From: Paraspadella gotoi
Taxonomy: Eukaryota > Chaetognatha
Direction: 5' to 3'
Assembly (NCBI GenBank): GCA_051294375.1
Contig: CM119270.1
Span: 5,216,152 to 5,280,151 of the forward strand
DNA length: 64,000 nt
A model generated the notes under the pieces. It was not told where the DNA came from. It worked only from the letters and a program-made list of their open reading frames with translations, and searched no databases. Below, piece by piece: positions 49,004 through 62,497 of the stretch. The stretch's first letter is position 1, and every line of letters starts with the position of its first letter. Made by a program: the position numbers and the translations under genes.

Positions 49004-50923
49004 TCTCTCTCTCTTCTCTCATCTCCCCCATTCTCCGAATAACAAGCCGCTAGAAAGTCAATTACAATAAAGTCAAAACTGGTGAGCCAAGTTTAAAAAT
49101 TCTCTTTTTTTTTAAGTTTGAACTTTAACGGCAGGAAGCTAATTTCCCGATGCGCGAACTTTGGAAGACGAGTACTTATAACAATCTAAACGTACGGACG
49201 ACGACGACGAAGGACACCACGACAACGACGTACAGCACACGAGGTAGTAATTACAAAACGATTAAAAAGAAACTACGACACATCACTACACGCAAGGACG
49301 TAACAGACGCAATACTATCAGCGACTAGTACAAGAATAACTTATTAAGTAAAACAGAACGGACGGACGACACGGAACGACGATAACTTCACCAGTAAAGA
49401 GGACAACGACACGACACGAAGACACGACTCAGATTCACCCGAGAAACACTGCAACTTGATTACTCTGGCCTAGAAAATACAAAGAGGAAAAAAATTAGGG
49501 TCAAATTTAAAATAAACAAAACGTAATAAAAATGAACAAAAAAAAAAAAAGGGAAAAAAAAAAAAAAGGATAGTAAAAAGATCAAAACGAAAAAAAAAAA
49601 GAAAAAAATAAAAAATAAGAAGAGGAAATAAAAAAATGAAAATAAAAGAAAAAATAACAAGAAAAAAAAAGAAAAAAAGAAAAGAAAAAAAAGTTTTATT
49701 GCGGCGACGTTATTGAACTCGGTATTTTGAAGGTAGGAAATTGCGAGAATAAAAAGGAAAAAAGGGAAAAAAAAGTGTAGAAAGAAAGAAAAAATAAAGA
49801 AAAAGAGAAATAAAGAAGATTAAAAGAACAATAAAAGAGATAGAAAAGAAAGAAAAACGAAAAGATTAAAGGAGACAAAAAAACAAGGTGGCTACGGAAC
49901 ATTAATAAATGTAAGGAAAGGATAAGAAAGAGAGAGAAAGACTTTTTTTTATAAATCGAAATGATAAATTATTCATCAACGAATACCCAACATACAAAGG
50001 TAAGTGAATAAAGACATATACCAGTTTAGAATATAATTAAAACTTTAATTACGAACATGTTTAAAATCACAAGAATATACATAGTTAAACTATAAAATAA
50101 ACTATATTCCAAACGAGGCACTAATCATTAATTCATTACAGGTATTAGATATCTTTTTTAACTGCTCTTACTCTACCAACGGATAGTAAAATAATCATTG
50201 TAACTATCAATCGACATCATCCACTAATAAGGTGATATTCATGGATACTAATATTAAATGCGATGCGTAGTATCCAATTAATTTACTCTTGAGGTCTAAG
50301 TAGAAGGCTCGTTTTTTTTTTTCTAAATCCTAAGCATATTAATTTGTTCTCAAACTAACTTGTAAATATTCAAAAATAAACAAAATTTAAAAGAGAAAAA
50401 CTTAGGATTTTGATCTTGAAGTGTTTTTTTCCACACAAGATAAAATACAAAACTTGAATTATGTCCAAGTGTGGTACTGATAACTTGTAAACTATAAACT
50501 GATAAATCTGATGAGAGTTTTAGTTTAGATTACACTGTGAAAGAAAAAACCAAATCATAATGCTTTCACACTTTCTGCCCTCGATACCTCACAACTTCAC
50601 TTAACAATTTAAACTCATTGCTCCATTATCTTTCTTTTAATATCCACTAATCAGCGCATTAATCAATATATATATAGTTTTACGGAACATGTGATTTTAT
50701 TTTGTATTAACACAATACATAATTAATATCTTTCGGTTTATCGGGTTTATTATCAAGTACACGCTTGTACATAATGAACAAATTAAAAACTTGAATTAAG
50801 ACGAAAAGAATCCCCTGCCCTCCGAATCGAACGTTGTACATGGTCTTGATTTGTCTCTTTCTCCGTAATTTGAGAAAAGAGAAAAGAATCACAAATGACT
50901 CACGTCACGGGTACCAAGGTAAG
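47231..50923 (-). repeat. Noisy inverted copy of about 32,180-35,930
   Basis: Begins with GGAACCGGCCAAACGAG, the reverse complement of 35,900-35,920. It runs through the same landmarks as 38,155-40,949 but with more errors, including lost CGT arrays and lost pentamer periodicity. It joins the exact duplicate at 50,924. Confidence 0.83.
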
Positions 50924-51159
50924 GAAGCTCTAACGAGAAAGGTGGGGAAGGCGATGGAATGGCAAGGTTATTTAGATAATGCATGAAAAATGGCAATAGA
51001 ATGGCATCTCTCGCTGGCCACCTTGTTCATACAACCCGATTCATTCCAGGATTAACCTCTCGTTTATGTCATTTATGCAAATCAAAACCGACCAAAGAAT
51101 ATTTGTGGAGAGAGGAGAGAGAGAAGAGTCAGAGAATAATGAATGGAGAGGAGAGTTAG

Positions 51160-51190
<31 letters not shown>

Positions 51191-52720
51191 GAGATAGAGA
51201 GAGTAAGATATGAAAGGAGGGTTAGATGGACTGGTTACGAGCACGTATTCCCGCTCCCGGGCTGGAATGTCGATTACTCTCTCTGGGACGCATAAGCGAT
51301 GGAACGCCCGCAGTTATAATGCGCCGAGTTCAAACTTGGTTATTTTTCATGTGTTGGACGAGGCTGAATATCCATAACCGGTAGAGAAGTCAGCGGAGTT
51401 TCGAATCTTTCCCATTGCGCGGACGTTTGATTTGCGTTTAATCTGTGGAAATTCGCGATATGAGAGTCAATGGACCCAGATAGAAAAAAGACATAGTTGA
51501 ACTGCTCCAAATCAGCGGGATCAAGCGACCGCATTTTATAATGTCTCGAATCACTTCAGTCGGTTCGGTCGGTATGTCTGTCTGGACGTCGGTCTTTCCC
51601 ACGTAGGCGTTAATAACGTCTTCGCATAATACTCTATGGTAAGACTTTATCAATTTAATTCGTATTTTGTAGAAGGTAAGGCCTTTACCACATAAATAAA
51701 TACCTTATAACATTACATATTCGTATCAGACTTTGGAAATTCACAATGATCGAAATGCGCTCATTGACCTAGAAAATTCAATTAGAAAAATAACTCATGA
51801 AATTTCCGAAGTTTTTTAAGTTGTTGCGAACTAATTTAGGTACGTGATATTATTGTGCATATGCTTCATTACTGTTTATTGTCACGTCACTAATCGAGAT
51901 TTTAGGACCACTGATCACTAAGTAAATGAGGCACGTTCACGTTATACTGCGTTGAAACTTTGCAGATAAGTCATCAAACACTTTGCGACCCTTTGTTACA
52001 CATTATCTTCATAGTTATGTAGTTCTCGTGATTCACTTCGGAAATGCACGCAAAAGTCACTGCGGCTCGACAACACGTAGAAGGACCGGTCCTTTTTGTT
52101 GTTGTTGTTTTGTTCATTGAGAGAAATTTCACAAACTGCACGGAAATTTGCTCTGCCTCAAAAGAGAAATAAATGGACGTTCTGTGCATAGATGATTAAA
52201 TAGAGACCAGGAGGAAGATAAAGTATAAAGCTCTCGGCAATAAGGTAGGGAAAAAGATAAGGAAGAGAATTGAAAGGCAGGACTGAAGGTTTAGGAAGAA
52301 AGGAAAGGCAGGAAAAAGTCGGTAAGTGTGTTAAGTGCGTTAGTGGTTTGGTAGGACTCGAAGCGTGAGGGAAGATAATCCTTTTTTCTTCAAAGCCAAT
52401 GGAAACGATTGGCATATATAGAATCCTTGGCATTCTCCTCTCGACCTCTCATGTCTCCCAATTTTTGGCATAACTTAATCGTCTCTTTAGGATGAGTTGA
52501 AAATTCGACGAGGTGCGGTGCCTTTAAACGAACTCCTTTCTGGGGGACGTAATGACTATGGACAGGGACGGAGACGGAGAAGGACACACGACACGACAAC
52601 GGACGGACGGACCCTGACGACGATTTAATGACGACAAAGACGGCACCGAATTTATTGAGAGCTTCATTAAAAAAAGATCCTCATTGAAAAGCAAATCAGG
52701 AAAAAACCGGTTTTAGCTAA

Positions 52721-52752
<32 letters not shown>

Positions 52753-52785
52753 TAGAGAGAAGAGAGGAGAGAGAGAGAGAGAGAG

Positions 52786-52822
<37 letters not shown>

Positions 52823-54916
52823 GAGAGAGAAGGAGAGATGAGAGAGAGATCACGTTCATGCCGGTGGACGCGGATAGCGCAGCCCATCAACTCGGAAATG
52901 AAATTAAACGTCGAAAAAAAAAAATCCGGTTTTTGAAGAAATTTCTCGTTTTTAATTAGCAGGTTTAAAGTGAATCGCGTTTGGCCGTTAATGTTGAAGT
53001 CGAAATTTCGCGTTTTGAATCGAATAATTATTTAACGTAATAACGGTTTCGCATACAATCAGTGTCTTTTAGGACAACGAAATCTGAACTTTCAATAATT
53101 ACATATTCTTGATCTCATTGCGTTAGTACGAAGCTTATCTTTCATTTTAAAAAAAACTGGTAGTCTCAAGTGGGGAGTGTTCAAGTCGTTTCTGCTCGTT
53201 TCGACGGGTGGATCAAGTTTTTCGCTTGAATCGCATCATTATAAGAATCCATTGGTCAAGCCTTTTATAAATAGTAATACATATGGGTAGATTCTGAAAG
53301 TGTAGGGTCTTTGGGCAGGCATTCGAAGTGGAGCGCCGAGCGGAATTTTTCATTTTCATGTATTAAAATGCATTTGAAGTTGACTTGTTTGACCCCTTCG
53401 TAACTTACGTAAACGTAAACAGTCGCTTCTTCAGATAAAGAAAGAACCAAAAACTCCATTTGACTTTATATATGAAAGCCCATGGTTTTCTCTATCCATT
53501 GAGCTAAAAAAAAAGGTAAAAAATTTCCAAGCTTGATTTGCATTGTTTTGGTAATCAAATGAACTCCCCTTTTTTTAGCTCAATTTTCCCAACGTCATAG
53601 CCACGAAGAATGTCCATTTTGAATTACATGGTATAGAAACTACAGTGTCTCTACTTCATTTTTTATGGTGTGAGCGCGAGCTATATTCTAAACGTTCTTA
53701 AAATAAAAATACCGAAGAAATCCAAAGCGGCATTTTGCTATCGATTAACATTTTATAATGGGCACCCAACGAGATAATGGACTCGTACCGCGAATCCGAA
53801 TCCGAAAACAATCTCCTCGGACGAGCAACGGGTTTGCCGAAAGAGAATTTATTATAATAGAAAAGAAAGAAAAATTTAAAGCTAAAAACAATTTTATAAA
53901 TTTTAATTAATACATATATATTAAGAATAATAGTAAATTTAATAAGTATTATATTAGGTATTTCATAAACGCGTGCTCGTTCTGCTTTGTTTTGATCTCA
54001 TTCGTCTCAAGCCGACGTCGGAGTTATGTTCATTGCAGTTGTCGTTAGAGGATGGAGAGAAAGCGACCCTCCTCGGGACCAGTGACTCTTTATTAATGGA
54101 CATGGCGCACTGCTCACCAAAGCGGAATCACGACAGCTAGAATATTTAAAAATGTATTTATGTACATATTAAGGATTATGTATAATTATTAATGCACCCT
54201 CTATTTTTCAAACCAGTATAAAACCTAAGTATTTTGTTTGTCCGTTTGGGTGACCGTTTGGGAGAGATCATTTTATAACCTCTAACCAAATAAATAATAT
54301 ATATAATCAATCTGTCACTACGTATTAGTGTCCTTTTTGGGTCCACTCTCTCTCTCTACATAGCCAGTTTTCCATCTTCTGATACGGTTCATAATTTATA
54401 TTTTACCATGTGGTTTTTGAGACCGGCTCAGTTTGTTTCAAGGTGTATACAGTTGGAATCGTCCAATCGTCTCGAGAAAAACGTTCGTTGTTTACGAGTT
54501 TACATACTACATTATTTTGTCACGATTCGTTTCTGCTATCATAGTGTACAATTACAGCGCCGGTACAAAAATCGCTGTCATTCATAAAAATATATGGATA
54601 TTTATTGATTTTTTTAAAAGTTAGAGTAGAAATATTAAAGTCATTTATGTGCTTTCAAATTTTATATTGATCAGTTAGATATGCTTTGACAATGAGTGAG
54701 GAAAGTTAGGCTGTGTACAAATCGGTTCATTTTCTTATACTAGACCTATTTTTAAATTAAAATTTTTTGTTTTTTACTTTCGGTAAAGTTATTCTGAAGA
54801 ATGTTGAAATAAAAATATTGTTAATATAGATTATTTCCGAAAGCCCTTTCAAATCTAAAGAGAATGACATATTATCATATATGTTGTAGTATTGAAAGAG
54901 AGCAGGTGAAATGACT

Positions 54917-55159
54917 GATGTTACGATGACAGAAATGCCCTCTAAATAAGCTCTCACGCCCCCTGGCTTCAGGATCAGGCTTGTTAACCCATGTTGCACG
55001 GCGGGGGATTTATATATCTCTCATGCCCCTCTTAATGCTAGGCGTCAGCCACCGGAGCTACGAACCCCGGTATTACCTTTGGGTGGGAGAGCGAATGGAC
55101 TTGCATCAAAGCACCAATGGCTGCCCTGGGTCATGAACGTGTGGTGATCCTTTAGGCCA
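54917..55159 (-). mobile_element. SINE-like element, duplicate of copy A
   Basis: Same bases as 44,943-45,185. Present only because the whole block is duplicated. Confidence 0.62.
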
Positions 55160-55329
55160 CCATTACATCCCCCCTCCACGTAGGGAAGAATCTCGCGCTA
55201 GCGTATCCCATGATGAGAATTGGTGTGGCGGAAAGTGCATCGCAGGTTGAGGCCTTGTCGCACTGAAAAGTGTTGTTCGATATAGTTCGGAAGTCGGCTC
55301 GCCCAATGAAGAGAGATGAGATAATTAGT

Positions 55330-55559
55330 TGATGATGTGACAGGAACCGTTCGAATATAAGCAGAATCGCAGATCCGGATCAGGCTGTAACACCATGTTA
55401 CAGAGCGGGTTAAGCGCCCCGTCCCTCTTAAACTGCTAGGGAGCCACACGGGCTAGAACCCGCGACGCTTCGAGTATGAAGGAAGACGAATGACTGCCAT
55501 CCAAGCACACAATGGCCGCATGATTAAGATATAACTGGGTTGGTAGGATTTATCACCAT
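55330..55559 (-). mobile_element. SINE-like element, duplicate of copy B
   Basis: Same bases as 45,356-45,585 through the block duplication. Confidence 0.62.
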
Positions 55560-56594
55560 AGTAAAAGATAATAACCGGCCAGCTTTAATTTAATTAGGAG
55601 TACTCCAAGAAAAATGAGACAAATCTTATCCAAATCAATAGCGTGGACCGGTGAAAATTTAAGATTATTTATCAATGTGATTGGACATGCGTGAATCTTA
55701 TTTTTTTAAGTTACGTTGTCATAATACTTAGTATAAATATAAATATTTATTATATAATAATGTTAAAATAATCATATATTGTTAAAAAAAAGATTTAAAA
55801 TTTAGGAATACAACAATCAACGCACAAAAAGTGAATGGGTAGGACTTAGAAATATGAGAGAACATTTCGTATGGAGATATCAATTACAATTCAAATATAT
55901 TGTTTAAGAGACGTTATTGCTGAGGGAATATTAAAATTATTGTTAATAATCTTAATAAAGACTAAGTTTTGTTTAAGAAAAAATGTTAAAAAAGTTGAAA
56001 AAAAATAAAAGGAGATTTAAAAAACAGTGAGTGAAAATGGAAACCCCGATTTTACAAGCCAACTTCATCTATCTCAAGTTGCAAACAGATATCTATACTG
56101 ATAAAAACAAAGATCAGAATATAATATTGTGAAAATACAATAAATAAAAGAATGCTTTAATATATATTATTCTACTCAACTAAATATTTAAAATCAATGA
56201 AAAATAACCAAACAATAAGGTTTGCAAAGTAGACAGCGTTTTGATTTTACCGGAGCAGGCTTAGTAGAAATTCACATGGTGAATCTAATGGAATGATATA
56301 AAGTACGATTGTGGCAAGAACGACAAAAACAAGAACAACGATTTTACGCATTGTAAGAAATAAATCACGAAGAATGCGAATCATCTAGAGCATGATAGGA
56401 ATGTACATATCAGTCAGAAGAACTACTTGTACATAACCAAACTCTATTTGGAACCGAGCGATTCTAATAACTACGTAAGACTAAACGCTGATGACAAGCG
56501 CGTGGAGAACGAATATATAGTGCTTGACATAGATAAAAAGGAAGACAAGAGAAGATAGAAAGCAAGGAGAGTAAAGAGAACTAATCTTTCTCTT

Positions 56595-57784
56595 ACGTCG
56601 CTTGTCCTCCAAGGCAAAAAATGATTAACGTAAACGAAAGCAAAACTGCCGTTCATCGTTTTTGGCCTGAAGCGTGAGGCTGGAAAAAAAAAGGGGGAAG
56701 CGGGTTTTTCATTGCGTCCGAATTTAGCCTAAGTCGATTCCTGAATCCGTGACACTTTTAAGACGACGTTTTTATTAATTACTGTATTTTTACATTACGT
56801 AGTATTTTCAAACACTATGAGGTATAATACTTAGATAAAAAGAAATTGTTTTTACTACCTCTTACCATTGAAGTACGTCGCCGTAATCTCACCGTTAAAT
56901 AAATGATACAAAAATTTTGTTTACGTGAATATAATTTTTTCTTAATTATTTTTGTAAATGTAAATTCTGATTACAATGTCACGGGAAATCGGAAGAGAAA
57001 TTTAAATCATGTGAGGCTAAAAGTAAGCTAAAAGTAAGTTAAAAGTATTTCTGACCTCGGCTATCCGTTTCCTATTTTAAAAAAAACTTAAAACTTCAGT
57101 AATGTAGACTCTTGTAACCACATGTGTACACTTCTTCTTCGTAACAATAAAACGGAAAAACCAGAGACTCGACGACTCGTGTCTCGAACAGACGAATCCT
57201 TAAAAACTCGTTAAGCTTTTTTTTTTCAGGAGGATTCGACGTTGAGAAACAGAGTTGGCGAAGTTTGAGTCAAACCAGATCTCGAAACTTTGGAACAGAA
57301 AGAGAGAAAAAAATAAGAGAGAAAATGTATGAAAAAGGATTAATCTTTATGGTTTAATCTTTTATGCGCCAGAATTTTTTTTAATTTTTATATAAAATTG
57401 TTTAAAACGTGAAAAATGAGTTTCTTTATGTTTTCCTTCACAAAAGTTGAATAATCTTTTCGGAGAAAGTTCTTAACCTAAGACGAAGTGAGCGTCAAAC
57501 CCCCATCGCTTGAGAAATGAGGTCTAATATGTTTTCAGCTTTTTGTTTATTGTTTATAAAAACTTATGTCATGTTACTCGTCGTTGGTTAATTACGAAAA
57601 CAGCTCGTTTTATCTGCATGATAATGACCAGTAGTAGTGCTAGTGACTAAATCAATTTTTGTATTGATTAATTTTAGCATACATTGGAAGCATACTTCAG
57701 TCAGAACTCAGAAGTCAGGTTGTCATCCGCCACTTTTATCGAAACTTTGCTTTACAGGGCTTAAAAAAGTTTAGAATTTATGAC
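56595..57784 (+). repeat. Direct copy of 35,915-37,108
   Basis: Starts at ACGTCGCTTGTCCTCCAAGG and stays collinear with the reference to GAATTTATGAC, then enters new sequence without a gap. It is probably the true continuation of the reference locus. Confidence 0.85.
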
Positions 57785-58220
57785 ACAAGTATCGAAAAAT
57801 ACAGTATTCAGTATAAAGATAAGATATGATAATGTTGTATATGAACAATAAAATTAATAAAAGGAAGAAAATAAAATATAATTAGGAAGTTTTCATCGTT
57901 TGAAACTATGTTGTTACCTTTAAAAAGTAGATATAAGTAAACTTTTTGAAAACCCTTACTCGGTCAATGTTTCTTTCCCCCGTTTTTTTGTTGTTTTTTT
58001 CGCCCCAGAAGGCGGCGCTGACGAACAAAAACAAAAGGGAAACAACAAAGAATCCAAAAAAACAAAAAAACAAAAACCAGATTGTCGCTCACAAACAATA
58101 TTTCAGACTCAGTCGCCGAAAAAAAAAGGACAAAAACGGTTTGTCCAAAATTCAGGCGAATCTTGACACTTTTTAGCCTCAGGAGTTAGACCAAAATTGC
58201 AAACGCGATGCAATGGGGAA
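57785..58220. other. Single-copy AT-rich spacer
   Basis: Seen once in the window. It contains a 76-codon Lys/Asn-rich frame without a recognisable domain. It ends at a large gap. Confidence 0.55.
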
Positions 58221-58811
58221 NNNNNNNNNNNNNNNNNNNNNNNNNNNNNNNNNNNNNNNNNNNNNNNNNNNNNNNNNNNNNNNNNNNNNNNNNNNNNNNN
58301 NNNNNNNNNNNNNNNNNNNNNNNNNNNNNNNNNNNNNNNNNNNNNNNNNNNNNNNNNNNNNNNNNNNNNNNNNNNNNNNNNNNNNNNNNNNNNNNNNNNN
58401 NNNNNNNNNNNNNNNNNNNNNNNNNNNNNNNNNNNNNNNNNNNNNNNNNNNNNNNNNNNNNNNNNNNNNNNNNNNNNNNNNNNNNNNNNNNNNNNNNNNN
58501 NNNNNNNNNNNNNNNNNNNNNNNNNNNNNNNNNNNNNNNNNNNNNNNNNNNNNNNNNNNNNNNNNNNNNNNNNNNNNNNNNNNNNNNNNNNNNNNNNNNN
58601 NNNNNNNNNNNNNNNNNNNNNNNNNNNNNNNNNNNNNNNNNNNNNNNNNNNNNNNNNNNNNNNNNNNNNNNNNNNNNNNNNNNNNNNNNNNNNNNNNNNN
58701 NNNNNNNNNNNNNNNNNNNNNNNNNNNNNNNNNNNNNNNNNNNNNNNNNNNNNNNNNNNNNNNNNNNNNNNNNNNNNNNNNNNNNNNNNNNNNNNNNNNN
58801 NNNNNNNNNNN
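58221..58811. other. Assembly gap (N run, 591 nt)
   Basis: Largest gap in the window. Frames spanning it are meaningless. Confidence 1.
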
Positions 58812-59267
58812 CGTATTTTTTTTTTCATTTTCGTTTGACTTTCATATTCGCTTTTTATGAATCGAGTATTACGTATTTTCTGATTTTAAACGAAAGATAT
58901 ATATCTTTCTTTTTTTTTCAAGTTGGAGCTAATTTCGCCGGCAGGGGGAGAAAAGTGGAACGTAAACTGAAAGAGCGACATCTACGATACTACGAGATTA
59001 ATGTTTGGCGGAAGAAGCAGAGCGTTCGTTGTACCGAGTCTGTGGCGAAAGTACATGAGCGGGGACATACTCATTAGCGGGGACTACTCTTTGCATACCT
59101 GCTTCGTCGTTAGAATACATAAAAATGGATCTTTAAAAGCAAGCGGCATTCAAAAGGATCTCTCAAATCCACAGTTCATTTACGAAGGAGTCAATATTAG
59201 GCAAAGCAAGAGAAAAGAGAGAATAACATAAGGGTCTTGTTATGTTATTATCTTGTCGGATTGGTGG

Positions 59268-59367
59268 AGGCAACCTAAAAGCCTGTCCGAAGTCAGGGGT
59301 AATTAGCTTGTTTATCAAATGAATAAAATTTTTTTTACTGGTTGTAACAATTACAGTGGAAAAAATA
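59268..59367 (+). mobile_element. Dispersed repeat fragment, copy 2 (possible retroelement end)
   Basis: Homologous to 3,290-3,380: AAAGCCTGTCCGAAGTCAGG, GTTTATCAAATGAATAAA and GGTTGTAACAATTA. A 76-codon frame just upstream (59,001-59,231) shows no similarity I recognise. Confidence 0.45.
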
Positions 59368-59409
59368 TTAGAATGACGAAGCTGGAAATTTAATTAGCAA
59401 TGATCAGAC

Positions 59410-59553
59410 GAAATAAACTGAAGTGACAAAATGAACTGAACTGACAAAATGAACTGAAGTGACGAAATGAACTGAACTGACGAAATGAACTGAACTGATG
59501 AAATAGACTGAACTGACGAAATGAACTGAAGTGACGAAATGAACCGAAGTGAC
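59410..59553 (+). repeat. 18 nt minisatellite, 8 copies
   Basis: Eight consecutive 18 nt units of the form GAAATGAACTGAAGTGAC, with G/C variation at one site (GAAGTG or GAACTG) and no indels. The regular length contrasts with the noisy 26 nt array at 12.3 kb. A 25 nt gap follows at 59,570-59,594. Confidence 0.93.
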
Positions 59554-59819
59554 GAGGTTCAAGTTGGTCNNNNNNNNNNNNNNNNNNNNNNNNNAGCTAT
59601 AAAAGAAGAAGGCGATGAGAGGAATGGGGGTAAAGTTAATTTGGATATTCGAGTAAGCTTAAAAAAGTATACAGGATAGATGTAATGTAATGTAACAATG
59701 GAATATAAGCTTCAAGTTGTGGCGGCTTTGCGTTATTAAGGAGGACAAAAATATGAGAAGGATAGGTGAATTGATGGAGTGAAAAAGAAAATAGAGTTAA
59801 GGCCAAAGCGGTCAGATAG

Positions 59820-60015
59820 GGGGAGAGGAGAGAGAGAGAGAGAGAAGAGAGAGAAGAGAGAGAGAGAGAGGAGAGAGATGAAGAGAGAGAGAGAGACGAA
59901 AAAAGAGAGAGAGGATGGAATGAAGAGAGAGAAGGAGTGAGAAGAGTAGTAGGAGAGAAGAAGAGAGAGAGGAGAGAGATTAAGATGAGAGAAATGATCT
60001 GAGAGAGCAGAGCAG
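59820..60015. repeat. GA-rich simple repeat
   Basis: Interrupted GA dinucleotides with GAAG and GATG variants. A second block lies at 60,179-60,268. Confidence 0.92.
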
Positions 60016-60178
60016 CAGAAAGAGGTAGGGGTGGAAAGAAAGGGAGAGTAAAGTGCGAGGAAGGATAATGCTGGAATTAGTTACGCGGTGAGATTGTTAT
60101 TGCATTGCGCGGGTTTCGTGTTGGTAGTTTGCGCGTAATGAAAGTGAAGTAAAAGGGGGTCGAGAGAAAGCATGAGTG

Positions 60179-60210
<32 letters not shown>

Positions 60211-60268
60211 GAGAGAGAGAGGCAGAGAGAAGAGAGAGCGAGAGAGAGAAGAGAGAGAAGAGAGAGTT

Positions 60269-61990
60269 AGAGATTATTCAATGGTCTTCCCGCGCCGAAT
60301 CGAAAACGCTCGTTACATTTAAGCGAGGCCGATCGGAAGAAGATTCATCTGATCGGAATCGAGTCGATCGTTGTTGTCTGTCGTTCGCGTGTTATTATGG
60401 TTTTCGATGGGCAAAGGGCGGTTAGTTTGGAGAAGACGTGGGTCCAAGAAACGATTCGGGGTGAAAAACGAGAGTGGGGGGTGTTGGGGGGGGAGGCCGG
60501 AGGCATGAGAAAACGGAGAGGGATGTGTCGGGGGTTGATAAGGATGTTTCGTCAAGATGATTCGTTTGAGTGCGTGAACAAAAATATCGCTGGGGAAAAG
60601 TGCGGACCTTTGAGATGACGAAAGGATGGGGGTAGGATGGCATTGGATGGGGGGGGAGGTCGGTTGATGGCTGGAGGGGGGGGAGGTCGGGTGATCAAGG
60701 GATTGACAGCAGGTACAGACGTTGTTGTTCCAGCTGTTCCGAAGTTATCGCCTTATTGGATCGCGAGCACTTCGAGTAGCGCCTCTGACGTTATGCGCTT
60801 GCCTGTAGTGGATCGAATTTCGTCCGTGTCGCGAGTCGGCAGCGGAGCCCGTAGTAAAGAAAGTAATGTGCTCTTGTTTGAGCGGTGGTGGTAGAAGGCC
60901 AACTTGAACCGGTCGTCAAGATTTTCGGTTTCATTTCGTCGTCACTTTAGTTTATCATTTTGGTCACAGTTACAGCTCTTATTGTCATCAGTTACAGTTG
61001 CATGTCGTCAGTTTATAGTTCATAGTTCGGTCGCATTCAGTTTCATTGTTGTGGCAGTTCCAGTTCATAATTCGATCACTATGCAAGTTTTAATTTGTCT
61101 GATCATTTTGCTAAAGTTCACTATCGAACGTTGGTGCACCACATTTATCACTAGGCAGAGCTTCGTCATTGCTATACCTATGCTATATTTTTTGTTCATG
61201 AAAGGGCATATGTCGTTGTGTGGTGGCGAGTCTGAGTATATTGAGTATACATGATAGTGAATACTACCAGGTGAGAGAAAAAAGCATTTATATTGGTTAG
61301 GGCAGTTAGTTGAATAGAACAAGCTAATTACACGATCCAGCTTGGACTTCGGACTAGGCTTTTTAGGTTTGGCCGGGGCGATCCACCAATCCGGACAGTA
61401 GATAATACAGTATAACAAGACGGCCTATGGTTTAATATCTCCTCCAGTTCTTTTGCTCGCTTGCTTTCGCCTAAGTATTGAACTCCTTCGTGAAGATGAA
61501 CGTGTGGGATTTGTAGAGTATCGGCTTGCTTTTTTAGAAAGATCCATTTTATGTATTCTTATTAAACGACAGAAGGCAGGTATGCACATGTGAGAGTAGT
61601 CTCCCGTCCCTTGTGCGAGTGAGTCGTCTGGGACAGGTGGAGCCGGGGCAGGTGGCTCGTCGGGTCGACAGCGGTTGCCTCAGTGTGGTCGTCGTGATGA
61701 GGACGTCGGTGCCGGCTGCTGCGCGTAAAGTAGATGTATGGGTCGCCCGGCGTCATTGCTACTTCTTCATTTCTGCCACAGAGAAGCTCGTACAGTTATT
61801 ACGAAGAACGGAAGCGCGTCTTGTCTTCTTTCCGCCAAACATTAGATCTCGAGTATCTGTAGATGTCGCGTTCGTTTTCAAGTTTACTTAAAGCTTTCTC
61901 CTTCGCCCGAGACACCAACGGATTGTCCTTTTGTTTTCGCCACAAACGACTTCTTTTCTCCGTCGGGCGTCGTTACGTGTTCTCTTCAAT
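60269..61990. other. Balanced-composition region, no gene confirmed
   Basis: Least repetitive part of the window, with several open frames of 73-117 codons on both strands and G-run clusters at 60,475-60,495 and 60,649-60,685. None shows a domain I recognise. If a real exon exists in this window, this is a reasonable place to look. Confidence 0.4.
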
Positions 61991-62015
61991 CCTTATTTGT
62001 TTTTCTCGCCAGATG

Positions 62016-62021
<6 letters not shown>

Positions 62022-62081
<60 letters not shown>

Positions 62082-62082
62082 G
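62022..62082. repeat. (CT)n microsatellite
   Basis: About 60 nt of CT, with a single TT interruption near the end. Confidence 0.96.
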
Positions 62083-62496
62083 CGTGGGAAAGTGCTTCCC
62101 CTTCTTTTCTAGTCCACGGGGTGACACCTTTGTTGAGATTAAGGAAAACCCCTTTAAAGTCCAAAAGATTGGAGATAAAAGAAGGGAAAATGAAGGAATA
62201 AAGAAGAAATAAAGAAAAGGGAAAAAAAGGAATAAAAGAGGAAAAGAAAGAGAGAAAAAGAAAGAAAGAAAATCGTTCCAGTCGTCGACGTCTTAAACCC
62301 AATTTTCCTCTTTCTTTTTCTTTTTCTTTCTTTTTTAGTTCTTTTCGTTTTCGCTTTTTCTCTTCGTTGCCACAATAGTTTAGTAGTTATTGTAGATTTT
62401 TTCAAAATTTACTACAAACACCATATTGAGAACTTTGAACTAATTACAACAAAAAACTCTTAAATGTGTCCCCAGTATGTTATGAAAGACCATGTT

Positions 62497-62497
<1 letters not shown>

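Larger units (their letters stand above)
50924..56594 (+). repeat. 5,671 nt exact duplicate block, copy 2
   Basis: Identical to 40,950-46,620 as far as I can read. Within it lie dispersed repeat copy 3 (53,139-54,294) and SINE-like copies (54,917-55,159 and 55,330-55,559), all at +9,974. Confidence 0.93.

Noticed and set aside
41067-55449. Ten pairs of identical small frames that look conserved
   Set aside because: They are conserved only because the 5,671 nt block is duplicated exactly. They include translation of SINE-like antisense sequence.
58197-59077. Long frames of 213-289 codons
   Set aside because: They cross the 591 nt N gap and have no sequence support.
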